A program made the translations under genes and the position numbers. The notes beneath the pieces are model-generated. The model searched no databases. It saw only the letters and a program-made list of their open reading frames with translations, and was not told the origin of the DNA. DNA of 64,000 bases, from positions 473,182 to 537,181 of the forward strand of contig NZ_KB903465.1 in NCBI RefSeq assembly GCF_000379765.1, given 5' to 3'. Positions 43,748 to 52,835 of the stretch are shown one piece after another (position 1 is the stretch's first letter; each line of letters begins with the position of its first letter). The DNA comes from Flexithrix dorotheae DSM 6795 (lineage in GTDB: Bacteria; Bacteroidota; Bacteroidia; Cytophagales; Flammeovirgaceae).

Positions 43748-44653
43748 TTAAAACTTTTCCTGAATGATTCCCTCTTTATTTGTTTCCAAATAGTTTAGAT
43801 ATGCACTGGCTATTGGGGAAAATTTCTTATCCTTTAGCCAAACCAGATTCCACATGGTGGAAATGGGTAACCCTTTTACGTCATAGATAATTAAGTCCCC
43901 TTTTTTTACTTCATTTTTGATTCCTATCATTGGCATTATAGAATAGCCCAACCCTGCAATTACGGCCTGTTTTACCGCTTCATTGGAAGTAAGTTCCAGT
44001 TTTTTCCGATTAGGGATTTTCTGACTTAAAATAAACCTTTCCATGGCCTGACGGGTTGCTGATCCCCTTTCCCGAAAAATCAGGGGTAGTTTTTCCAATT
44101 GTTTTAAGGTAACTTTTTTTGCCTTTAATCTATTATTGGCCGAACCCACAAAAACCAGTTTGTTTTCCATTAATTCAATATTATCCAACATCAGGTTTTC
44201 TGGCAATACTGAAACCATCGCAAAATCCACTTCATTTTTTTCAAGACTTTTCACCACTTTCGATTTGTTAGTGACATCCATTACCAAGTCTACTTCCGGA
44301 TATTTTTTGAGGAAATCTGATAAAAAATAAGGCATTACATATTTGGCTGTAGAGACCACAGACACTCTTAACTGACCGACCAAATGGCCTTTAAAAGCTT
44401 TGGTTTTATAGCCTATTTCATGTACCTGTTCCAGGATTTTTTTGCTGGCTTCTGCGATCTCTTTTCCAAATTCTGTAACATATAACTTTCTTCCAATCAC
44501 TTCCACAAGGGGAATATCGAACTGATCCTGTAATTTTTTTAGCTGAATTGAAACGGCTGGCTGGGTTAAATGCAGCTCCTCAGAAGCCTTTGTAATACTC
44601 TGAAGTTCAGCGACTTTAAGAAACACTCTTAACTGGTGCAATGTATAATCCAT
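43748..44653 (-). CDS. LysR-family transcriptional regulator (CbbR/CysB-like layout)
   Basis: The 301-residue regulator has an N-terminal winged helix-turn-helix (about 1-60: LRVFLKVAELQSITKASEELHLTQPAVSIQLKKLQ, here split at residues 8-42) and a periplasmic-binding-like effector domain (about 90-295). The type resembles CbbR/CmpR regulators of carbon fixation and bicarbonate uptake. It is divergent from the small ORF and sbtA, with a palindromic site (44659-44684) between them, the standard arrangement for a LysR regulator controlling its neighbours. The effector is unknown but could be a metabolite reporting inorganic carbon status. Confidence 0.93.
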   Translation of the reverse strand: MDYTLHQLRVFLKVAELQSITKASEELHLTQPAVSIQLKKLQDQFDIPLVEVIGRKLYVTEFGKEIAEASKKILEQVHEIGYKTKAFKGHLVGQLRVSVVSTAKYVMPYFLSDFLKKYPEVDLVMDVTNKSKVVKSLEKNEVDFAMVSVLPENLMLDNIELMENKLVFVGSANNRLKAKKVTLKQLEKLPLIFRERGSATRQAMERFILSQKIPNRKKLELTSNEAVKQAVIAGLGYSIMPMIGIKNEVKKGDLIIYDVKGLPISTMWNLVWLKDKKFSPIASAYLNYLETNKEGIIQEKF

Positions 44654-44658
44654 AAATA

Positions 44659-44684
44659 ATATTTATACTTTTCATAGTAAATAT
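44659..44684. promoter_or_regulatory. Candidate LysR operator
   Basis: ATATTTA (44659-44665) and TAAATAT (44678-44684) form perfect 7-bp inverted arms with a 12-bp spacer, and T-N11-A patterns occur inside. The site lies 6 bp upstream of the LysR start and 60 bp upstream of the divergent gene, as expected for LysR self- and target control. Confidence 0.55.
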
Positions 44685-44743
44685 AAATAAAAATATATGA
44701 AAATGTTTTTACAATTTTGCCCTGAACTAAAAAAAATAATAAA

Positions 44744-45031
44744 ATGAAAAACTCAGCTCACCAAATTAAATTAATTGATAATACTTATTCCCCAGCAGAT
44801 GCTAGAGAAGTACTGTGTAGTTTGCTGAATGATAAAATTACTTTTCTAAATGTACAAATCCATAGTATTCATGAACGCTTCGGGAAAAATGCAGTGCATT
44901 TGAAAAATAGGATTACAGAATTACAAAATGAAAAAACCGAATTACTTCATCTAATCAAAGAATGGCAGGACGGAGATACTGAATTGGAGATTCAAAGTGT
45001 AATCAATATAAAAGCAAAACAACTTGCCTGA
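44744..45031 (+). CDS. Small helical protein in the bicarbonate-uptake cluster
   Basis: This 95-residue protein has no motif I can name. The start MKNSAHQIKLIDNTYSPADA is followed by a helical region rich in charged residues (about 20-85: LLNDKITFLNVQIHSIHE, then KNRITELQNEKTELLHLI), likely a helical hairpin or coiled coil. It has no signal peptide or membrane segment. It is the first gene after the LysR operator and is 79 bp before sbtA, so it is probably co-transcribed and may have a regulatory or accessory role in bicarbonate uptake. Function is unknown. Confidence 0.8.
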   Translation: MKNSAHQIKLIDNTYSPADAREVLCSLLNDKITFLNVQIHSIHERFGKNAVHLKNRITELQNEKTELLHLIKEWQDGDTELEIQSVINIKAKQLA

Positions 45032-45110
45032 TTTTGACCGCTGAATATCCGGCAAAATGATCTGTCTTCTGAATCAATTATTAGCTCTCAATTAATTAAA
45101 AAACTTAGAA

Positions 45111-46076
45111 ATGAGTATAAACCTTCTTATAGACAATCTAACAAACCCGGCACTTCTTTTTTTCTTTTTGGGAATCATTGCTGTTCAACTTAAAAGCGAC
45201 CTGGAAATACCACCAAATTCATCAAAATTCATTTCCCTTTACCTGTTATTTTCAATAGGATTTAAGGGAGGGCAGGAATTAGCTCACAGCGATTGGGGAC
45301 CAGAAATTTTCTGGTCCCTTTTTTTAGGAATTTTTCTGGCTATAATCGTTCCGGCATACACCTTTTTTATCCTGCGGAAAAGAGTTGGAGTATTTAATGC
45401 CGGGGCTGTGGCGGCAGCTTACGGATCGGTTAGTGCAGTGACATTTGTAACCGGTGTATCCTTCCTGGAAATTCAACAAATGGCATTTGGAGGACACATG
45501 GTAGCCATAATGGCTCTAATGGAAGCACCATCAATTATTGTAGGCATTTTATTGATATCACTTTTTAACAATGGAAAATCTCAGGGAATGCAAATGGGCA
45601 AAATCGTTAAACATTCTTTTACCAATGGAAGTGTTTTATTGATCATGGGCAGTCTGGTTATTGGAATTCTGGCCAGTGAAAAACAGGCTGCAGGCATTGC
45701 TCCTTTCACAACAGATATTTTTAAGGGATTTCTATCGGTATTCTTACTGGATATGGGCATTACGAGTGGGAAAAAGCTATCCGCTTTCTGGCAAAATGGC
45801 TGGTTCCCGTTTGCATTTGCCATCTTCACCCCAATTATCAATGGAAGTCTGGTAGCCTACCTAAGCGGTTTTATCTCCAGCAGTCCTGGAGATCAGTTCC
45901 TCTTTGCCATCCTGGCATCCAGTGCTTCTTACATTGCTGTACCTGCTGCCATGAAAATGGCGGTTCCTCAGGCCAATCAGGGACTTTATATTCCCATGGC
46001 ACTCGGAGTGACATTTCCTTTCAACATCACTATGGGAATGCCTCTATATATGTGCGTGATTAATATTTTTTCTTAA
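45111..46076 (+). CDS. sbtA: SbtA-type sodium-dependent bicarbonate transporter
   Basis: The 321-residue inner-membrane protein matches the SbtA (DUF897) family: NPALLFFFLGIIAVQLKSDLEIP (split, about 12-34), SIGFKGGQELAHS, AAYGSVSAVTFVTG (about 102-115), MEAPSIIVGILL, and MGITSGKKLSAFWQ in the second half. It has two inverted five-helix repeats. The family imports bicarbonate with Na+. In cyanobacteria it is gated by the PII-like SbtB; here the following gene encodes a CutA/PII-like small protein. In a heterotroph the bicarbonate would feed anaplerotic carboxylases. The gene is the middle one of a three-gene unit behind a LysR regulator. Confidence 0.93.
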   Translation: MSINLLIDNLTNPALLFFFLGIIAVQLKSDLEIPPNSSKFISLYLLFSIGFKGGQELAHSDWGPEIFWSLFLGIFLAIIVPAYTFFILRKRVGVFNAGAVAAAYGSVSAVTFVTGVSFLEIQQMAFGGHMVAIMALMEAPSIIVGILLISLFNNGKSQGMQMGKIVKHSFTNGSVLLIMGSLVIGILASEKQAAGIAPFTTDIFKGFLSVFLLDMGITSGKKLSAFWQNGWFPFAFAIFTPIINGSLVAYLSGFISSSPGDQFLFAILASSASYIAVPAAMKMAVPQANQGLYIPMALGVTFPFNITMGMPLYMCVINIFS

Positions 46077-46109
46077 TCTTCAACTATTCTCAACCTTAAC
46101 CAATATACA

Positions 46110-46424
46110 ATGATCTTAATCCACATCATCACCAACGATTACGACCAGGCAGCTGAAGTAGCTGATTATCTGGCCAATGAAAAACTTATTCTGAATGCCG
46201 TAATGCTGGAAGTTTCAGGACGGAAAAGAATAACCGGCAAAAAATACAAACCCATCGATCAAATATTAGTCATGGGGAAAACCAAGGCGTTGTTATTCAA
46301 TACAATTGACAAAATGCTTAGGGAATTATATCCTGAAAACATGCCTGTACTATATTCTATTCCTATTGTGAATATGGACTGGGAACAAGCCAATGAATTG
46401 GTGAAGGAAACCGTAAAAGTTTAG
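46110..46424 (+). CDS. CutA/PII-like small protein following sbtA
   Basis: The 104-residue protein begins MILIHIITNDYDQAAEVADYLANEKLILNA (strand-helix-strand, split over residues 1-30), has SGRKRITGKKYKPIDQILVMGKTKALLFNTIDKML in the middle, and ends YPENMPVLYSIPIVNMDWEQANELV. This ferredoxin-like layout and the ending resemble CutA1, whose fold is shared with PII proteins. It is 33 bp behind sbtA and so likely acts on it, like SbtB, although the sequence does not show the classical SbtB T-loop. Assignment to CutA/PII is by pattern only. Confidence 0.75.
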   Translation: MILIHIITNDYDQAAEVADYLANEKLILNAVMLEVSGRKRITGKKYKPIDQILVMGKTKALLFNTIDKMLRELYPENMPVLYSIPIVNMDWEQANELVKETVKV

Positions 46425-46439
46425 CTTTTGCCGGAACTT

Positions 46440-47177
46440 CTATAAAATCTTAATACCATTTTTACGATACGGATCAAGGCGATGGTCATCAGGATCCAAT
46501 TCTGTAATCATGGTATTAATACTTTCCATATCGCAAACCTTATATCGCTGAGAGGAATTCAGTTTTTCAGAAATGGCTAAAGATACCACATGATCTGAGG
46601 ATTTGATCATAGCCTTTTTTATTTGGACCACTTCCCAGTCAAATTCGGTAAGTCCATTCACCGTATCCAGATAACCAGTCCCCAGGAAACAGATATCTGC
46701 CTTCATCTCCGACAAAGCATTTACCACACTGCCACCCAATGCGATTTGCCCTTCATGCGAAAGTCTGCCGCCTAAAAAAATCACTTCTATATTTTTATGA
46801 GCCAAAAGCTGAGTAGCCGTTGAAAGACTCGGTGTAATAAAAGTAATTTTTAATTTGGCAGGAATAAGCCTTGCCAATTCGTAGTTGGTCGTTCCGCCAG
46901 TGATCAGAACATTTTGTCCGGGTTTTAATAATTTGATGGCCTTTTGGGCTATAATCACTTTCCTGTCATGGGCATAAATCTGATTATGGGAATGATAACC
47001 TGTAGAAATGGCTCCTCCATGAACTTTTTTAATTTGCCCTTTCTGATCCAATTCTTTCAAATCTCTCCTAACGGTATCTTCTGAAACCTGCAATAAATTT
47101 GACAGATCAGTCAGCAAAACTCTGTTATGTATCCTGATTTCATTCAGGATAGTGGTATGTCTTTCTTCTTTCAGCAC
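46440..47177 (-). CDS. DeoR/GlpR-family transcriptional repressor
   Basis: The 245-residue protein has the DeoR winged helix (about 1-57: LLTDLSNLLQVSEDTVRRDL and KGQIKKVHGGA) and the DeoRC sensor domain (about 75-235) with VLITGGTTNYELARLIP and FLGGRLSHEGQIALGG, related to sugar-phosphate isomerases. It likely binds a phosphorylated sugar. The gene is divergent from the SusC-SusD pair with a 585-bp gap, suggesting it controls that pair. A minus-strand TATTTTTG box lies at 47224-47231, about 47 bp upstream of the start. It converges on the CutA-like gene with 15 bp between. Confidence 0.92.
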   Translation of the reverse strand: MLKEERHTTILNEIRIHNRVLLTDLSNLLQVSEDTVRRDLKELDQKGQIKKVHGGAISTGYHSHNQIYAHDRKVIIAQKAIKLLKPGQNVLITGGTTNYELARLIPAKLKITFITPSLSTATQLLAHKNIEVIFLGGRLSHEGQIALGGSVVNALSEMKADICFLGTGYLDTVNGLTEFDWEVVQIKKAMIKSSDHVVSLAISEKLNSSQRYKVCDMESINTMITELDPDDHRLDPYRKNGIKIL

Positions 47178-47291
47178 AGTAATAGTTGTTATATCATAAG
47201 TAAATCTAACAAATAATTTTATTCAAAAATATAAAAAGTTAAGCACTTGCAGCTTTTTGCTGTTTTTTAAAAATAATTTTCACGCAAAATG

Positions 47292-47322
47292 TTGCAAGAA
47301 TTATAAAATAGCCTTATGTTTG
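47292..47322 (+). promoter_or_regulatory. Bacteroidota-type promoter of the SusC-SusD pair
   Basis: TTG (47292-47294) and TATGTTTG (47315-47322) are 20 bp apart, matching both the -33 TTG and -7 TAnnTTTG elements with standard spacing. This is the best promoter match in the window. Predicted start is near 47329, giving a leader of about 430 nt. Confidence 0.65.
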
Positions 47323-47642
47323 TTTTCATAGAATAAACAATATCATAAAAAATAACTTTGGCCGCCAAAACCAAAATCAGAATGTAATTGAATTACCAAA
47401 ATCTTTTAACCTTTACCTAAATTAATAAAACCAGCACCTAAAAAATGGTAACCGACTTTGTGTGTTCCATTTTCAAAGAAATTTTATCCAGAACATTTTA
47501 TTTAGAAACGACACATAAAATTTAAACACATAATAACAAAGTAAAAAACAGGATAAATATTTCAATTAATATCCACCAATTAACAACACATAAATAAACC
47601 AGTAATTACGTTCCATATCCTTATGATACTTTCTTTACCAAA

Positions 47643-47672
47643 CCCAACCTGCTTGATTTAGAGCAGGTTGGG
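47643..47672 (+). promoter_or_regulatory. Stable leader hairpin upstream of the SusC gene
   Basis: CCCAACCTGCT (47643-47653) pairs perfectly with AGCAGGTTGGG (47662-47672) with an 8-nt loop. No T-run follows on the plus strand, so it is not a standard terminator. It is 90 bp before the SusC start codon, in the predicted leader, and could affect translation or mRNA stability. Confidence 0.7.
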
Positions 47673-47762
47673 CAAATATCTCATTGGCAAAGGTTTTCAA
47701 AAGTATCATTTGGGTATAGCGTAATTATATATCATTTTTTTTCAAACAAACCCTACTATATT

Positions 47763-50700
47763 ATGAGAAAGTTATTACTACTTTTTTCACTGCTATCCCT
47801 ATGCGCATACCTGCCACCCGGGGCAATGGCACAAAACAAAATTGTATCAGGTTCAGTCATTGCACAAGATGACAAGATGGCTTTACCAGGAGTAAATGTG
47901 CTAATTAAAGGCACCACAAATGGTACCATTACCGATGGGGAAGGTAAATTTCAATTGAATATTCCTTCTGATAATTCCATACTGGTATTTTCATTTGTAG
48001 GCTTTAAAACCAAAGAGATTGCCGTAAACAACCAATCCACCATCGAAGTGGCGCTTGAAACAGAATCCACCATGCTGGATGATATTGTAGTCACCTCCTT
48101 TGGGGTAGAGAAAGAAAAGAAGGAGCTGGGGTATTCTATACAGGAAGTTGCAGGAAAAGATCTTGCAGAAACCAGCAGACCAAATGTTATTACCTCATTA
48201 CAAGGTAGAGTTGCAGGTGTAAATGTCACCAATACTACGGGACTTCCCGGTTCTTCTTCCAGTATTGTAATCAGGGGTGGTACTTCACTTGATGGCAACA
48301 ACCAGCCATTGTTTGTAGTAGATGGTGTTCCAATTGACAACACTACTTTCGATGGAGGAAGTTTATTTTCAGATACACCCAACCGAAACTTTGATTATAC
48401 CAGCCGTGCAATGGACATTAGCCCGGAAGATATAGAAAGTGTTACAGTATTGAAAGGCCCTTCTGCGGCTGCGCTTTATGGTATTGATGCAGCTAATGGA
48501 GCAATTATTATCACCACTAAAAAAGGTAAAAAAGGAAAGGCGTCTATTGTTTACAACAATGACTTCCGGTTTGAAAGAAATACTCGATTCCACGAAACCT
48601 ACAATGGCTATAATCAGGGAAGTGAAGGAGTTGATAATGAATTGAACTTAAGACAATGGGGAGCAAAAACTCCTGAAGGTACTCCAATCTACAATAATGC
48701 AGAGAATTTCTTTGGGACTGGATTTGCGCAGTCACATGATATAAGTATCAGTGGGGGTAACGACAATATCACCTACAGGGCATCCGGAAGTTTACTTGAC
48801 CAGAATGGTTCGGTGGAAAATACAGGATATGACAGAAATTCGATTAGATTAAATATTTCAGCTAACCCATTTGAAAAGCTAACCTTCAATGGTTCTGCCT
48901 CTTATATTCGCTCCGAAGCTGCCAGAGCAGCCAAAGGAGCAGGAAGTTTCTACCAGTTTGCTTTACTTTGGCCAGGGCAACTAAACATGCAGGATAGTGA
49001 TGATCCTTTGGTTCTTGATGGAGATGCAATTGATAATCCATATTACAGTGTAAATAATAACAGTATTACCGATGAAACTGACCGAACTTTACTAAATGGT
49101 AGCGTAAACTATGAATTTACTGATTGGTTATCAGCCACAGGAAGAATTGGTCTGGATATGTATAATTCTTATGGATTAACTGCCTATGATGCAGAATCTT
49201 ACCAAAAATATCCCAACAGAAGTACTGCTCAGGCAGTGGGAGGTTTAATGGCAGAATACAATGCCAGAAGCAGGCTGATGAACTCATTTATTTTATTAAC
49301 TGCCCAGAAGAAATTTGGTGATATAAATACTACCCTTACCCTTGGAAATAGTGTGGAGGATAAAAATTATAGGGTAGATAGCCGATACGGTGAGGATATT
49401 AAAGTTCCTGATTTTTACTCTATCATTAATACCGACCCCAATACCAGAGAAGTAAGTGTGAAAGGCTACAGAAGAAGATTAGTGAGTGTATTTGGAGAGT
49501 TTAAAGCGGATTATAAAAACATGCTTTTCCTTACTGTGACGGGAAGAAACGACTGGTCTTCTACCCTACCTAAACAAAATAACAGCTTTTTCTACCCTTC
49601 TGTAAGTACAAGTTTTGTGTTCTCTGAAGCCCTGAATATGGAAGGAGGAGTATTTACTTTTGGTAAATTAAGAGGTTCTATTGCACAGGTAGGTAAGGAT
49701 GCTCCTACCCACCAGACTTCTCCTGCTTTAAACGAATTTACCCGAACTGGTGGTGGATTCCAGGTAAGTGTATTTGGAGCCAACGAAAACATCATGCCTG
49801 AAACCACTACTTCTTATGAAGTGGGTATGGATTTGAGATTTTTCAACAACAGATTAGGCCTGGACATGACTTACTATAATGTGAGAAGTAAAGATCAAAT
49901 CGTAACGCCAAGGCTTAGCTATGTTTCAGGATATATCCTGCAATTGGTAAATGCCGGAGAAATTGAAAACCAGGGGCTTGAAATAATGCTTACCGGAGAT
50001 GTGATCAAAAGCAAGGATTTAATGTGGGATGTTACAGCCAACTTTGCGCTTAACAGAAATAAGGTAATTTCTCTACCTGGTGATTTCGATGAGTTCTACC
50101 TGAGTGATTCGTGGTTATATGGAAATGCCAGAGGGGGATATATTCCCGGAGAATCTTATTACAGTATCACTGGTTATTCCTGGGAAAGAAATGAAGAAGG
50201 TCAGTTGATTATTGGAGATGATGGCTACCCAGTATTGAACAATTCTTTCGATATGATTGGAAACAGACAACCTGATTTCACACTAGGCTTGACTAACAGG
50301 TTTTCATACAAAAACTTTATTTTCTCATTCCTGTTGGATATCAAGAAAGGAGGAGACGTTTATAATGCTACTTCCAGATACCTTACTTCTTATGGTAAAT
50401 CAGAATTAACCGCTGTAAGAGGAACAACGAAAGTATTTGAAGGGGTAACAGAATCGGGAGAGGTAAATACACAGGAAGTCGTATTAGATCAGGATTATTT
50501 TACCTCGGGAGCATTGGGTCTGGTTGAAGAAAACTTCATTGAAAGGGACATCAACTGGCTGAGATTGAGAGATGTAACCTTATCTTATACCCTACCCAAA
50601 TCAATTCTTGGTAATTCATTTATCAAATCTCTACAGCTGCATGTTACGGGAAATAACCTGTTCCTAATATCCAATTATTCTGGTCCTGATCCTGATGTAA

Positions 50701-50804
50701 ATGGATTAAATGCTTCAGCCAGAGGAAGTAGTGCAGGTGGATTTGACTATTTCTCTCTTCCATCGCCTAAAGTTATCTCTACTGGTTTAAAAATTAACTT
50801 CTAA
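47763..50804 (+). CDS. SusC/RagA-family TonB-linked outer membrane protein
   Basis: The 1013-residue transporter has a signal peptide (about 1-23, ending GAMAQ), a carboxypeptidase-like regulatory domain (about 27-110, SILVFSFVGFKTKEI), the plug with SLQGRVAGVNVTN, SIVIRGGTSLDGN and PLFVVDGVPID, and a complete beta barrel ending STGLKINF with a terminal aromatic residue. It imports a substrate bound by its SusD partner encoded 12 bp downstream. No glycoside hydrolase, peptidase or sigma/anti-sigma gene is next to the pair, so substrate cannot be inferred; the divergent DeoR repressor suggests a sugar or sugar-derived compound. Confidence 0.96.
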   Translation: MRKLLLLFSLLSLCAYLPPGAMAQNKIVSGSVIAQDDKMALPGVNVLIKGTTNGTITDGEGKFQLNIPSDNSILVFSFVGFKTKEIAVNNQSTIEVALETESTMLDDIVVTSFGVEKEKKELGYSIQEVAGKDLAETSRPNVITSLQGRVAGVNVTNTTGLPGSSSSIVIRGGTSLDGNNQPLFVVDGVPIDNTTFDGGSLFSDTPNRNFDYTSRAMDISPEDIESVTVLKGPSAAALYGIDAANGAIIITTKKGKKGKASIVYNNDFRFERNTRFHETYNGYNQGSEGVDNELNLRQWGAKTPEGTPIYNNAENFFGTGFAQSHDISISGGNDNITYRASGSLLDQNGSVENTGYDRNSIRLNISANPFEKLTFNGSASYIRSEAARAAKGAGSFYQFALLWPGQLNMQDSDDPLVLDGDAIDNPYYSVNNNSITDETDRTLLNGSVNYEFTDWLSATGRIGLDMYNSYGLTAYDAESYQKYPNRSTAQAVGGLMAEYNARSRLMNSFILLTAQKKFGDINTTLTLGNSVEDKNYRVDSRYGEDIKVPDFYSIINTDPNTREVSVKGYRRRLVSVFGEFKADYKNMLFLTVTGRNDWSSTLPKQNNSFFYPSVSTSFVFSEALNMEGGVFTFGKLRGSIAQVGKDAPTHQTSPALNEFTRTGGGFQVSVFGANENIMPETTTSYEVGMDLRFFNNRLGLDMTYYNVRSKDQIVTPRLSYVSGYILQLVNAGEIENQGLEIMLTGDVIKSKDLMWDVTANFALNRNKVISLPGDFDEFYLSDSWLYGNARGGYIPGESYYSITGYSWERNEEGQLIIGDDGYPVLNNSFDMIGNRQPDFTLGLTNRFSYKNFIFSFLLDIKKGGDVYNATSRYLTSYGKSELTAVRGTTKVFEGVTESGEVNTQEVVLDQDYFTSGALGLVEENFIERDINWLRLRDVTLSYTLPKSILGNSFIKSLQLHVTGNNLFLISNYSGPDPDVNGLNASARGSSAGGFDYFSLPSPKVISTGLKINF

Positions 50805-50816
50805 GAATTTTAAGAC

Positions 50817-52265
50817 ATGAAAATATTAATTAGAAATCTAGCTTTTTATATACTCCTGCTCATGGGATTTTCTTCCTGTGAAGAGTATCTGGATATCAAT
50901 GACGATCCATATTTACCACAAACGGCCCCTCCGGCTCTTTACCTGCCTCAGGTCATCTATTCAATGGCAGAGGGAGATATGTTTGACAGCCGATATGTTG
51001 GTTCTATTACCCAAAACTGGTCGTACGGAGGTACGGGATATTTCTCTGACCGCCATGGTAGCAGTTATTATTCTGGAGTGCAAAAATTCAGAAACCATTA
51101 CTGGACCATCGGTTCAAACCTGAACCAGATGGTTGTTCAGGCAGAAGAAGCTGGGCAACCAGTTTATGCTGGCATTGCCAAAATCATCAGGGCTTATAGC
51201 TGGCAAATTACTACCGATCACCACGGAGAACTTCCTTACGTACAAGCCTGGGACAATACCCTTACCCAGTTCGACTATGATAGCCAGGAATTTATCTACG
51301 GAGAAATTTTAAAACTTTGTGATGAAGGAATTGAAATGCTTGGCAATTTATCGGGGGAAATTGACCCTGATTTTGCAGCCAGTGATTATCTCTATAATGG
51401 TGATATTGAAAAATGGATTAAGTTTGGTTATGCCATTAAAGCCAGAAACCTGGGTCATTTAAGTAACAAAAATACTTTTAATCCCGATATGGTAATTTCT
51501 ATGGTAGACCAGTCATTTGGGAATGTTACAGATAATGCGAGTGTACAATTTGCCGGAGAAAGTTCAGCTACCTCCAGTTTTATGGGTCCAAGCAGGGGGA
51601 ACTTCAACTTCAGATACCCATCTAGTCTTTTTGTAAGCTATTTGGACGGAACTTATTCTGGTGGTGTAGAAGATCCAAGGTTAACATTAATGTTAAATCC
51701 TGACGAAAATGGAGAATATACTGGTATTCCACCAACTGTGGGAGATACTGCTGGTATCGCTACAACATTTTATGGTAAATATATTTTTAATGATAGTGAC
51801 CCTTATCCATTGATCAGCTACTTTGAGCTTCAATTTATTAAGGCAGAAGCGGCTTTCATTAAAGGTGATAAAGGAACTGCTTTCAGCGCTTTTGTTGAAG
51901 GAGTGAAGTCTCATATGGAATTTGCAGGTGCAGAAGCCGCAGCAATTTCGGATTTTATAGCCAATGGCCTGCCTGCAAATGCTGATGCACTTTCATTAAG
52001 TGATATCATGACTCAAAAGTACATCGCTTTATTTACCAACAACGAAACCTGGTCGGATTTAAGAAGATACGATTATAGTAGTGAGGTTTTTAAGGGATTT
52101 ACTTTACCTGAGGAACTAACCGTTACCAATGATGGCAAACCAGCCGAAAGATGGTACCCAAGACAATACTCAGAGGTAGACTGGAATTCAGATGCGCTTG
52201 AAGAAATAGGTGGACTAGAACCTGATTTTAATACCAAACCAGTATGGTTTACCGAAGCTGATTAA
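50817..52265 (+). CDS. SusD/RagB-family nutrient-binding lipoprotein
   Basis: The 482-residue protein has a lipoprotein signal (MKILIRNLAFYILLLMGFSSC, lipid Cys about 21, here split as residues 1-21) and the SusD-like pattern EEYLDINDDPYLPQTAPP, TPR-like helices, and a C-terminal NNETWSDLRRYDY with RWYPRQYSEVDWN, typical of the SusD-like_2 group. It caps the SusC barrel at the cell surface and binds substrate. It follows SusC by 12 bp and ends before a terminator, so the two genes form a complete operon. Confidence 0.95.
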   Translation: MKILIRNLAFYILLLMGFSSCEEYLDINDDPYLPQTAPPALYLPQVIYSMAEGDMFDSRYVGSITQNWSYGGTGYFSDRHGSSYYSGVQKFRNHYWTIGSNLNQMVVQAEEAGQPVYAGIAKIIRAYSWQITTDHHGELPYVQAWDNTLTQFDYDSQEFIYGEILKLCDEGIEMLGNLSGEIDPDFAASDYLYNGDIEKWIKFGYAIKARNLGHLSNKNTFNPDMVISMVDQSFGNVTDNASVQFAGESSATSSFMGPSRGNFNFRYPSSLFVSYLDGTYSGGVEDPRLTLMLNPDENGEYTGIPPTVGDTAGIATTFYGKYIFNDSDPYPLISYFELQFIKAEAAFIKGDKGTAFSAFVEGVKSHMEFAGAEAAAISDFIANGLPANADALSLSDIMTQKYIALFTNNETWSDLRRYDYSSEVFKGFTLPEELTVTNDGKPAERWYPRQYSEVDWNSDALEEIGGLEPDFNTKPVWFTEAD

Positions 52266-52296
52266 GTGCCAACAAAATTTTAAATTGAGTTGATTC

Positions 52297-52334
52297 AATA
52301 GCCTGTTCGAATTTTTCGGATGGGCTATTTTTTT
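52297..52334 (+). terminator. Intrinsic terminator of the SusC-SusD operon
   Basis: AATAGCC (52297-52303) pairs with GGCTATT (52323-52329), with an inner TTCGAA/TTCGGA helix allowing wobble, followed by a T-run. It lies 31 bp after the SusD stop. Confidence 0.88.
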
Positions 52335-52381
52335 ATTTATAAGAATTAATACTAGATGAGGATAAAATAGAATGATAAACC

Positions 52382-52579
52382 TTAAGAATGACCAATAAGT
52401 ATTTTCACTGACCTGGTAATATTAACACTGAAGGATTTATTCACTGGCTTCTTATCTGGCTGACTGATTTTCATCGGGGAATTGCCTGAGGATTGAGATG
52501 ACCTTTGGAAAGAAATAAAATAAATAATGACTAATACCAACCCAAGGTAAATAAAAATTGAATACCATTTATTTTTCAT
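52382..52579 (-). CDS. Small membrane protein of unknown function
   Basis: From the ATG at 52579 the frame encodes 65 residues: MKNKWYSIFIYLGLVLVIIYFISF forms one membrane helix (split residues 1-24), followed by a Ser- and Lys-rich segment and a short beta-like end. An upstream in-frame ATG (52603) would add eight residues before the helix. No motif is recognised. It may be real, as the lysine-tryptophan start and single helix look natural, but nothing else supports it. Confidence 0.4.
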   Translation of the reverse strand: MKNKWYSIFIYLGLVLVIIYFISFQRSSQSSGNSPMKISQPDKKPVNKSFSVNITRSVKILIGHS

Positions 52580-52835
52580 TACATATTCTATCCTGGTCAT
52601 CATTATTGTATAGGTTTAAGTCTATTAACAGATTCCAAACGGGATGCCAGAAAAATAATTATTCAGAAAATCAGGGAGTTACAAAAAAAATATGTAAGGT
52701 AATGAAACAAAAAATTGTACACTTCCGTACAACCCGATCATTAAAACTGATCACCGGACAATTCTTCCCCTATTTCCAGTCTTCACTGCCCTTCTATTTT
52801 GGCTGGTTTTCATGAAAGATCGGTGTAATTTTTTC

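Larger units (their letters stand above)
47178..47762. other. Divergent regulatory region upstream of the SusC-SusD pair
   Basis: This 585-bp region contains a promoter pair (47292-47322), a second -7-like box TAACTTTG (47353-47360) and an 11-bp stem hairpin (47643-47672) close to the SusC gene. If the promoter is used, the SusC leader is about 430 nt long. No open reading frame of note is present. Confidence 0.6.
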
